Below, one piece after another: positions 11,641 to 21,300 of a stretch of DNA of 64,000 nt. The stretch spans positions 29,067-93,066 of the forward strand of contig WEDG01002533.1 of assembly GCA_017591395.1 (NCBI GenBank). Direction: 5' to 3'. This DNA comes from Schistocephalus solidus. Lineage: Eukaryota; Platyhelminthes; Cestoda; Diphyllobothriidea; Diphyllobothriidae. Position numbers and translations under genes: made by a program. Each line of letters starts with the position of its first letter. The first letter of the stretch is position 1. The notes under the pieces were generated by a model. That model was given only the letters and a program-made list of their open reading frames with translations, had not been told where the DNA came from and searched no databases.

Positions 11641-11823
11641 TTCCTTGGATATTTTTACGGAAGAGGCATATCTTGAATGTTGCAAAAATTCCTATTAAAC
11701 GATTCAAAAGATGACTTGGCGAGCATACGCGTGGCTTTCGATAACTTCTCTTCAGGCCATTTTAGTTATAGGGAAATGTTGGAACGCAGTAGAAATTTAA
11801 AACATGAAATGGATAGTGTTCGT

Positions 11824-12300
11824 CTATTTGTGTGGGTTATCTGAGGAATGTGCATAGGGGAGGGTGATAAGAGACAATGTGATAGGCGGCAGGAAGTTTG
11901 GTAAAACCGTTCTAGGAGAAATGGGAGGACAGTGCTGGCGCGGGGGATGCATGCAGTTATCGGCCGTTGGCCAAGCTAAGCGCGGAGCTTCTACGAGGTT
12001 CTTTTGTGCGCACAAGACCGGCTTCTTCAACCAAATAGCAGTCGCTTCTGCTGCTGCTGCTAGTAGACGTTGACCCAGTGACTTGGGGTAGTTTTGTGGG
12101 ACCTTATAAATTACATGGGAAGCTTCGCTGGGGTCCACACTATGTCTGGTGTCAACAAGATTTGCAAGGATGGCGCTTTTTACGCTCCTGACTTCCCCTA
12201 TGCTCAGCCATATCAGGTTGTGTTCTTTTATTCTTTTGGATAAGCGCCGACTCGTGTGACCAATATAACCTGCTCCACGGGAGCAAGTTAATAAGAAAAT
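11824..12300 (-). pseudogene. Penelope-like element, C-terminal GIY-YIG endonuclease ORF
   Basis: A minus frame of 158 codons starts just after a TGA at 12301-12303 and is then open. It begins with T-C-S-R-G-A-G-Y-I-G-H-T-S-R-R-L and K-R-I-K-E-H, the C-x-C-G-x-G-Y-I-G / R / E-H layout of the GIY-YIG endonuclease that ends Penelope-like proteins. It continues through A-I-L-A-N-L-V-D-T and the typical V-P-Q-N-Y-P-K and K-K-P-V-L-C segments. The family's Cys-x-Cys is C-x-R here. GIY-YIG nicks the target for insertion by the linked reverse transcriptase. The RT part is absent, so this is a truncated copy. It lies antisense inside intron 1 of the signal-peptide gene. Confidence 0.8.
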
Positions 12301-12884
12301 TCACATGGCGGTGGTCTGATCCGGCAACCTATCCTTGTTTTGCCTCGTAAAATAAGGTTGGTTGAGAACACTATCGGAAGTTTCGCTGCTGGGAACGTTT
12401 GTGTAACGGCTTAGTTAAGGCATCTTTTCAGGAGTTCACTAGCCGAATCGTCTTGAAAGGGCACTCTGAGTAATAGAGTTTTCTTTTCCATAGTAACCTT
12501 GGCAGACTTCTCTCAAAGTAGGTTCTGGATCTTTCCAAGCCTCCCCTTGATACTATCTGTCATGCCAATTTTTCTGGTCTTTTGTGATAAGCAACTGACA
12601 AGATTGCGTTTCTGTTGGAGAGGAACGAAACTGCTTTAGTTAATATATTGCCCAGACCAGGTTTTCTTTTGATCAATTCTCGGGGTCCACACTATGCCCG
12701 GTGTCAACAAGATGTGCAAGGATGGCGCTTCTTTATGCTTTTTACTTCCCCTTTGCTTAGCCATTCTGGGATGTGTTTTTTTATTCTTTTGGATAAGCGC
12801 CGACTCGTGGGACTAATATAACCTTTGTCCACAGGAGCAAGTAAATGAGTAAATGCACATGGAAATTTTTGGATTTAACGTGGA
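12301..12884 (-). pseudogene. Penelope-like linker and a second GIY-YIG copy
   Basis: Minus-strand frames at 12313-12510 give V-P-F-Q-D-D-S-A-S-E-L-L-K-R, F-P-A-A-K-L and V-F-S-T-N-L-I-L-R-G-K-T-R. These belong to the region between RT and GIY-YIG in Penelope-like proteins. Higher up, 12680-12870 is a second, frameshifted copy of the start of the GIY-YIG module, about 86% alike to 12131-12310 by eye. The two copies are about 550 bp apart in the same orientation, so either two elements were truncated next to each other or one was locally duplicated. Confidence 0.7.
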
Positions 12885-13090
12885 AAACTGTCACTTTAGG
12901 AAGAAAAAAATACGTGTTAGGTAGGACTGACATGCTGATGAGAACTTTTTAGCATTTAAAACGCTCCTCGTCGTGGGAGAAATCATGTAACGATAGAGAC
13001 TTCGTTTCAGCACCATAGGTGTGATCCCAATGTGTATCGATTGCCTATATTCGTAACAGTCAAGAATGCTAGACAGGAAAATAAAAGTTT
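12885..13090 (+). repeat. right part of the split interspersed repeat, hammerhead-like core
   Basis: Matches 33190-33400, including GGTAGGAC-GACATGCTGATGAG and TAACGATAGAG. It carries CTGATGA at 12935-12941 and AAA-ACG-CTCCT-CGT-C at 12958-12972, the layout of a hammerhead catalytic core with stem III. The stem II partner strand is decayed. Confidence 0.5.
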
Positions 13091-15200
13091 AATTATATCA
13101 GTGTTAAGATTAATCCGCAGTCTTAGCTTAAATTCAATAACATTATATCGATTGACAGCTTATTACAAAGAAATCGAAACCAGGAAGCAACGAACATAGA
13201 TCATTTAGTTGTGAAGGATAAAGTAGACCGCATCAACAGTGTGGAATTACGTCGGCTGTACGTTAGGGTACTTGGATAATATTTGAAATATTATAAATGC
13301 AGTAAAATAGGTAGAAGCTAGCTTCCATTCTCCGAACGCATAACAAAATAAGGTTAGTTATATGCCACCTATTCCAGCACAAGGTAGTTTATATGGTTAT
13401 ATGTAAGAGTTTTCGAGTAAAAATGGCCTGACATCTTTCAAAATTTAGAACGGTTACTTTCGGTCATTAAACAAAACAATTGGACAGCAAATTTTTTAGA
13501 AAGGGAAGGAAAAATATTTGATAACGTTTTAATTTAATTTCAGGAAGAAAGCAATTAAAAGAAATGAAGCCAAAAATCTGGGCAAAATTGGCCGAATAAC
13601 GATTGAGATGATATGACAGATCTAAATTATAAGTGTTGCTTAAACAAAAGTCCTTGATAATGGACCATCCATTAATAGGGGTGCCTTGAAAAATAACTGG
13701 TTGGGGATTCTGTCAAACCTGAAGTACATATACCGAAAATAAGAAGGTCAGAATTCCAATTGCCACGTTGAGTTGTATGCGAAACGAGCAAAAGAGTCTG
13801 CATGGATTTTCACACGGCACCGTTCGGTTAAAGATTAAGAGAATGAAAATATATGCTTTAACGATATTCTGCATAAATAAAACACCTAGAGTGATCAACT
13901 TCGGATGAAATAGCATAATTGTGGAGAAAAAACTAATATGGAGGATGTCTGTTGTCTTAAAGGATACCGCTAACAACAGGGGTCTTATCTGAAAATGACG
14001 GCACATTAAGACATTTTTTACGGTTTTTTAGATAAAGTGTTACGGAATAAAAAGGGAATTACAAAGCCTTAAATATGTTTTCTTAACCAAATGCTATTCT
14101 AGCATTTGTTTATTGCATATATGATCCTTTCCCAAGAAAATGGGTCGTGGCACACACATTATTTGCGATACGACTTTAATTATGTGATGCGCAACAAAGT
14201 ACTTTCTATTATGAAAAATTAAGCTCCTTAATAACGGAAGAAGAATGAAGAAATTGTAATCTTGAAATGTCCCAACAAGCAGATATATGAGCTTAGTGGA
14301 TTTGGCTTTCGTTTACACATGACATAATTTTCTGTTCGACTGCTCAAAGTCAAAGCATAGCACATGCCTTTAGCTTTTGTTAATTTCATTAGGAGTGTGT
14401 TGTGCATTACAGGTTTATTTTTTTAAATAATTTTAAGCAGTTATTATAAGTCTGTCATGGTAGGCTGCATATCACCAACCTTTCTTACTTTAAGCACTTG
14501 ACAATTGATGATGTTGAGCTCCCTGTCTGCTGATCCGGTAAAGACGGCATACAAGGTGTCAAAATTATACATTTAAATGCAATTGAAAAATATATAATTA
14601 AGTGGCAGACTGTTAAGAGTTTGGGAAACATAAGATACAAATCTGTTTAATTCTTTCTTTTGATGTCAAAGCACAGCACATGGAACATCCTTACACCCAT
14701 TTTGCTAGGTAGGTAGCGAAAATTATGAGGTAATTTAATGTTGTGCTCAATAGCCGAAAGAAAAACAGGTTTCATCTTTTCTATACCAGTAACTGCCATT
14801 TTTAATATGCAAGCAGATGCAAAATTAATTGTTATAAATTGCTGTTTTTGCATGGTTAGGCCTTTAAGTTGTGCACGGCAACCATCGGCCAAAACCGGAT
14901 TTTGTGATAGGTGGTAATGACCAGACGTGTTACATAACAGGGAACAAGCTAAAACGCCGAAATGCAAATTTGACGATTCGTTGATGGTAAGAATACCTTA
15001 CAGTGGTTGGGAAACTGAGACAAATTTGCATAACACTTATTTGAGACGTCACAAGCAAAAATACCTACATGGCACAAATAGTTAAAATGCAGTCTTATGA
15101 GAAGATACAAATCGAAATATGGTCAGGCCATTTTCCATAAATCACACTCCGCGTACTCTTCCGCGCAAATATTTACTTGTTTTTGAATTTTTTGTACATG
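13091..15200. other. intron-1 DNA of the signal-peptide gene, unassigned
   Basis: AT-rich. A 106-codon minus frame at 14647-14967 looks protein-like (contains K-M-K-P-V-F-L-S-A-I-E-H-N-I-K) but has no recognised domain, no neighbour to join to, and no TATA box. It is not called. Confidence 0.35.
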
Positions 15201-15203
15201 CAG

Positions 15204-15319
15204 GCACGAATAATCCGAATTTTAAAACTTGTACCCATCCGCAAAAATCTTGTTGGAATTTGCTCAAACCTTTGTTTAATATTTGTAAAAAAAACGTTTT
15301 CATGTGCCAAACAAAATAA
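15204..15319 (+). CDS. candidate terminal exon: four-cysteine secreted peptide
   Basis: A strong acceptor (TTTTGAATTTTTTGTACATGCAG) opens a phase-1 frame of 37 codons ending in TAA at 15317-15319. Joined to the signal exon at 11300-11360 it would give a 58-residue secreted peptide whose mature part has exactly four cysteines spaced C-x6-C-x10-C-x6-C. Internal GT donors exist (for example TATTT|GTAAAA), but every phase-1 donor leaves a T that makes TAA when joined to the Kunitz exon's AA. This exon and the Kunitz exon therefore cannot be directly consecutive. They may be alternative 3' exons, or one may be dead. The spacing matches no family I can name. Confidence 0.45.
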
Positions 15320-15385
15320 AAATTACATTTTATTATCTAACTGTTGATGACCTCATCTCTATCACCTATGAAAATAACATTTTAG

Positions 15386-15571
15386 AATCTGATTCAATAT
15401 GTTATCGGCGTATTGAAAAAGGAACAGGCACACAAAAAATTATCCAATATGCATTCTACAATATTATCGGACGTTGCGTACAATTTACGTATAGTGGATT
15501 TGGTGGCAATGAAAATCGCTTTAAAACGTACGGTGAATGTGTTAAAAAATCCAAGAGATGCTCAAAAATAG
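15386..15571 (+). CDS. Kunitz/BPTI-domain exon lacking the Cys14-Cys38 pair
   Basis: Acceptor CATTTTAG and donor ATAG|GTAAGT bound a 186-nt, symmetric phase 1-1 exon, the classical form of a Kunitz-domain exon. The core reads G-R-C-V-Q-F-T-Y-S-G-F-G-G-N-E-N-R-F and then G-E-C-V-K-K. Against BPTI numbering Cys5 (I-C-Y-R), Cys30 and Cys51 are present. Cys14 is Gly and Cys38 is Phe, so the whole 14-38 disulfide is missing, and Cys55 is Ser with a Cys four residues later (S-K-R-C). The P1 loop is thus not constrained as in standard serine-protease inhibitors. The domain may be a non-inhibitory or toxin-like variant, or decaying. Phase fits the signal exon at 11300. Its 3' neighbour is uncertain; acceptors at 16616 and 16775 each open a few phase-1 codons and a stop. 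Confidence 0.7.
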   Translation, partial: NLIQYVIGVLKKEQAHKKLSNMHSTILSDVAYNLRIVDLVAMKIALKRTVNVLKNPRDAQK

Positions 15572-15639
15572 GTAAGTTAAAATATTTTGTGCGCTTAGTT
15601 GTGTTTGTTTCCCTTCCTACCACACGTTCTTTTCCTGCT

Positions 15640-18600
15640 AAACCGTTCTAAGTGAAGAGGTATCACATGTGCCTAAATCCAGCAATTCCACGACCATGTG
15701 ATTGCGCATTAGATGACTAATTTTATTAACCAGTTGGTATATATCTGACAAGATGGAGTGGATATAAATTAGCTTTCTTGCTTGAAACATGTAAGAGGTT
15801 GCCATCACTTCATGAGTCGCAGCTCTCTATCGCTCTCTTTGGAACCAACGAGAGCGGCACACAGGGCGGTGGAATGACGCAGTTCAATCAATAGAGGAAA
15901 AGCAGGTTGAATGACAGGCCATTAGATCGCTGCTTTACATTTTGGGAAAAAAAATTGACTTTTTGCAGGTATGATTTGATGTTGAGTCGTGATAGGCCTC
16001 TTTCATGAGCACAGTCGCCAAATCTGCCTTCCTGTGGCAAGAGCTGTATTGTGAAGTAACCATTTATTCTACTAAGCGTGCTGTTTTGCCTCAGAATGTA
16101 CTGTCGTTTGAGTTATGCAGTGCCAACAGTTATCAGCTTACATCTGGAAAGTTCACGTGTACACTTTAAGAAAATAAGCCAGCACATTCTAATGCATTCG
16201 TTTAGTTATAAATACTAGAGAACTAGTGTTAACGCTCATCCAAATGCCTTTTGCCGTGCGTTTACTGTTTGATGGCCTGCATTTGCTCGTTTATTAATTG
16301 CGTTTCAGCTATTTTCGCTATATGTGCATTGCCCTAAGATTAACTGCTGGTCACTGGAAACGTTTAGCGATAAGAATTCACCTGTTTAGGTAATTAAGAA
16401 ACAGTGCATTTATGTGATTCATTTGGAAGTCATTTTATCACTTTACAGTTGCCATAGTAGAAAACATTATCAAATTCATTAATAAGAATGCTTCTTATTT
16501 TATTTAATGGCTGCCTTTTCAGTTTTTTTCGTTAAACACTGGAAACATAAATATAATGATTTGAATATATATTCAGTTAGTTGTTTTTATTTCCTAATAT
16601 TCTGTCCAATTTTTAGACCAGCGGCGACCGTTTTAGTTTACCTTTGAATAATGCAACCGAAATCCTTCGTTCTGGTCGTATTCTGATCTTGCGCTAATAT
16701 TGTTAAACTTTGCATAGTACGTTTTACCTAAATGGTTTTGTTTAATTTCACTTTTGTTTTGTCGCATATGTTGCAGAAGCCATCTCTGTAGAATCGTTTG
16801 AATCATAACTTACGCAGTCCTGTGCACATTCTTTCTTTGAATACATTTTGTGAGCAATGCTTGCTGAATTTTGCAGGCGAATTCAATTTTGGTAAAATTC
16901 GACTACTTTTTGAGTGTGAAAGTTAAATTATCTTGCTACCCATCTGGCTGCAATGCCATACGATGGGCATCAGACACGGGTTGAAGAAGCTGGATTGGTT
17001 TTGATAGACCTTACTTTGCTTCATCTATGATGATATCGTTCACTTAAAAATCCAGATACCCCCATAACTTGAAAGCTGTAATGCACATGACAATTTGCTT
17101 GAATTCGAAAAAAAAACTAATGGGATGGCATATCTCACGGACCTTAACTTCTCTTGCCACATTGCCTTAGTAAACGGACAGCGTCAGTTCTCGGTATATA
17201 CGTTCGCTCACATAGGTAGAGAATGAAGCTAAGACGTTTTTTTCTGGATGAATGGAACAGATACAGAGAACTGTTTTCTGTTAAGATACTGTTTATGCTA
17301 CTGGGAAGAGCCCATAAGTAGTCGGGTGTTGTGAAGAAAATGAAAGAAATAAAAAGACGTTAATGTAGGGATTTTAAGGGTAAAGGTAGAGCATGAGTTG
17401 GAAAATGGGTAGAAAACCAGTTTATTATGCACTTTTAAGATTTAAAAGAGATTGAGTAAAAATGATGGTAATGTTTCATCTAGTAGGCTCCTTGATATTA
17501 CAAAACCTTTGCAATATGACATATGTGAGCATTTCAAATATAAAAGAGGATTATTTGGAAGTAAATGACAAAATGTTAAAAAACAAGTGCTTGTGTGAAG
17601 GCGCAATAGTTAGCAAGAGTAATTCGAACATGACAAGTAGTCTCAATAAGACCATGAAGAGTTGAAAGAAAAAGAGGTTAAACACTTAAACGGCACTAAT
17701 GCAATGAGATTTTCTATGCTTAAGATTTTCAGAAATTGTAGCAGTTTTAAATGTTTCGTGGTCATGACAGGAATATGAGACGATTGAAGCTGTTGGTAAA
17801 ACCATCTGTTGCACTTTGTGGTAGGTATCTCGTAAATTTCAACAAAAAACTTATACAAAATTGACTGGAATATATATAAAAACGAATACTCGCTTTCATT
17901 TAACAGCAAGTGACTTAACCTCCTATGCCTCAAGTTAAATGCCAGCTGTAGGCTGCCGCTGTTTTTGCAGTCATTTTAATTTCGTAGGGGATTGTATAAA
18001 GTGTTCAAGTGAGGTCTAACTGCTACTTGCTACAAGTTAATCAAGTATGATACCCGTAATCTATCGTTACGAAGAAAACATGTTTTAAATCACAAATAAA
18101 ATCACAAACCCAATCGCAACCCTTATGTTATATTCAAATTCTGAAGCATATTATAGGATTTGAGTAGCTTAACAATTACATACAGGAGGAATGAAAGCAA
18201 ATATACCATAGCAGAAATAAATAAATAAAAAAACTTATATTAAAAGTGACCTGGGGTCACTTTCAAAAAATTAAGAGCTGATGTGGAGTTATTAAAATGC
18301 GAACTTTGGTGCTCTGCGTGAGCAATAAAATATACGGGATAACTTAGAGTTAGTGTTTGTGAATAATTAACTATTTTTCGAATGCACAGGGAATTTATCA
18401 TTGTACCCATGATTAAAATGTTTTTGGAAAAATAAGTAATTTAGCATGAAGCAGAAAAGGAGCCAGATTAAAAATTGTACACGAATAAACGAAAATAATA
18501 TGGAGAAGCAGGGTCGATTGCTTCTAAATATGTATAGTGAGACTATAAGCACGTTCCAGCGAGTGAGTATGAAAACGTCAATAGGAAGCTCATAGGGTAG

Positions 18601-20255
18601 AAAGGGTGGATGGGAACAGGGGAAGGGTGGTGACAGTGGTCATGAAAATCGACATTTCGGTAACAAGCATGGAATTCTGATTATGGATCTAAGTTAACCT
18701 AAAGGAAAGTCTTTTTATTTGTGCGCAACAGCATTTTGCCTTTGGGAAGGCCAATCGTAAAGAGCCTACTGTTATGAAACAATCAGATATATCATTAAAA
18801 ATAAGGGAAAATATGAGCGAATCAACCATGCTTCCCAAGATAACTCCACTCCACATGTGTGTGGTTGGACACACCATTTTAAATGTTAAATCGTACGTAA
18901 GCATCCTAATAGGAGTTAACTAAATTCATTAGCTTGTAACTTTTGCCAAAGGAGGCAAGGTTTAAGCAGAAGGAGATCATGTTCAACATGATCAAAAACC
19001 TAAGTGAAAAGGTAATAAATGGTTTTAAGAACAAAGTCGTTGTCTTTTTATTTTAGAACATAATCAAAGTCAGAGAGCTGGCAGGTTTGATGAGATTAAT
19101 TCGAGAAATCCATGCATATCCACCTTTTCTAGATTGTTCTTGGTCTAAAGATGGCATTAATTTACATAAGCTGAAATTGTAACTTGTGGGAAAGCATCCA
19201 TTTTCACATTTAATGCAATTGCAAATTTAATTAAAATTTATATGCATTTTTAAAAAAGCTAAGCTGGTTTTTAATGTTGAACTAATTTATTTAGCATGAG
19301 AAGGCCATAATACTGAACAATAATGTGTTATTTTAATGGAATCATGTTGAACACTTAAGTACGGGAATAATAACACAATGGAGAGTAAATTATAGTGCAC
19401 AATAACCCGCGGTTCATGGGTAGAATCCATTTAAAATTTTAATTATTGAGAGAAGTAGGCGTGTGCTTTTGATGACTGTGTAAGGATAAATCATGCGGGC
19501 TGCAGCAATGCAAATATGATCATAAAATGGAATATTTGGAGAGTTATTCTCAAGGAGGTAGTTAAATCCCGCATCATTCCGTGTCATTGTGGGACCTTGA
19601 TCTCTCCTGATTCATTTTCTAGCTTGCCAGTGGTTTTGAAATCACAAAATCTGAAAATAGGGCATTTCATTCTTTTACCACACTGCTAGAGAAGGATTAC
19701 GTGCGCACATCTTACCAGGCCTGCTAAATGCGCAGTTTTTATGAGTGGACACGGATATGGGTAGCAAATGCCAAGACGTCCGCAAATATAAGGCTGCAAT
19801 CCAATCTTTATCAATAAGTAACGCCTAAAAGAAGATCCTCAAACGTTTGTCTACAACTCAAACAGAGAAGATATAGGGTGGTGAGATGGGTTGCGTATGG
19901 TAAATAGCATTTATTTTCAACCATTTTCGACGTCCTCTTTTGTAAACTATCGCGTAAGTTTTTATCGTTGGTAGACCAGGGGCTCCAGAATATAGTGAAT
20001 ATTGCAAATTCGACCGTACGGAGGTTCTAAAAATCTAAGTGAAGTGATCTTCATCCGGAAAGGCTATCCTGATGGGCTGCACGGCATACATCTTAGCTGT
20101 TAGCTACTTTAAATAAAAGAGAGGATGGTTCAAAGTGCTTGAGCGATTTATTTTACACATGTGGACGTTAAACCCCTGCCGATAGTTTAATACACCAGAA
20201 GAATTGTATGTTTCGAGAAATTTAGAAAACTTCAAGCATAATGACAATTTTTTTT
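15640..20255. other. unassigned AT-rich DNA
   Basis: No repeat, RNA gene or domain recognised. Frames of 60-96 codons (for example 17462-17665 and 17643-17933) are of chance length and low complexity. The 3' end of the Kunitz gene should lie in the first kilobase. Confidence 0.35.
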
Positions 20256-21300
20256 AAAACGGAAACAGATCTGATACACATAACTATCGTGGTTTTTACC
20301 AAAAAGCGGTTTATAGCAATAATTTTAGAAAAAATAATTTTGAACCATATGCTTAAGCATCTGACAAACATTACCCCATACCTTTCTCCTTAAACGCTCT
20401 TTTACCTAAAACGTCAAGTGAGTCCTCCCATCTCGCGTTCCTTGAATTCGATTTAAGTAACAGACATGACGGAAACACGTCGGCTTCTATTTAAATTGAC
20501 CTTTAAATGCGTTCAACAAAAATACACCCATAAATGGTGAAAAGGAAATATGATAAGTCAAGGGATTGGGTCTCCCCCTAACGACTTTCTTAAATCTTAC
20601 CTTAAAAACCGTTAGCATGTGGGACAAATTAAAAGTGTGTTGACCGATCTATCTCATATTAGAAGTGTAGTACATAAGAAGACTATCCTTGTTCCCCTCC
20701 TTTTTTATATACTTTCGTTCCTCTTTATCAATCTCAAATAAATATTTTACGATCCGGACGACTTAATACTTGCAAACCATAAAAAAGCATACAGTAAATC
20801 GTTTGCATAGGATGATTTTTAATGCTCTTTATAATATAAGTGAATAATGTATTCAATGGCAAATGTCACTGTTGCATATAAAATGTCATCCTCCGATTTG
20901 TAGTCTACGAAACTCCTTCCATTTATTTCTAACGGTCAGAACATAAAAGACTAAGGTATTTCTTGAAATAAAAAAATCTTGATTTATCTTCCTATGTTAA
21001 ACAAATTAAATTGAAAGCCAATCAGCTTTACCCATTCATTTCTTTAAATATTTTTTCACCTTCCCTTAAAACAAGACTCTATAAAAAGAACATGTGACGT
21101 TTCCTGGATCACTGCTCAATTTTATTTTTCATTATGTTCTCAGATGGCCTAATGAAACTAGATGAATTTACCTAAGCTTTACTAGATTCTTTCCTAAATG
21201 TGATGGCCTGCAAGATAACGTCTTAAACCTGTCTTGGTCAGTAAATTAGCAAGGGTAGTACTTTCCTATTAAAAATCACACACGACCAATATATTATTTG
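20256..21300 (+). pseudogene. non-LTR retrotransposon RT remnant
   Basis: Read across frameshifts, the plus strand shows H-M-L-K-H-L-T-N-I-T-P near 20350, S-S-E-S-S-H-L-A-F-L-E-F-D-L-S-N near 20420, V-P-L-L-F-Y-I-L near 20695, and F-Y-D-P-D-D-L-I-L-A-N-H-K-K near 20740. These match, in order, RT motifs before the A-box, the GxxLSPLLF-type motif and the FADD catalytic box (here Y-D-P-D-D) of CR1/jockey-like elements. Several stops and frameshifts make it dead. Ends are not defined. Confidence 0.6.

Noticed and set aside
16600..16810. Terminal exons after the Kunitz exon (acceptors at 16616 and 16775)
   Set aside because: Each gives only a handful of phase-1 codons before a stop; such sites are common by chance and I cannot choose between them.
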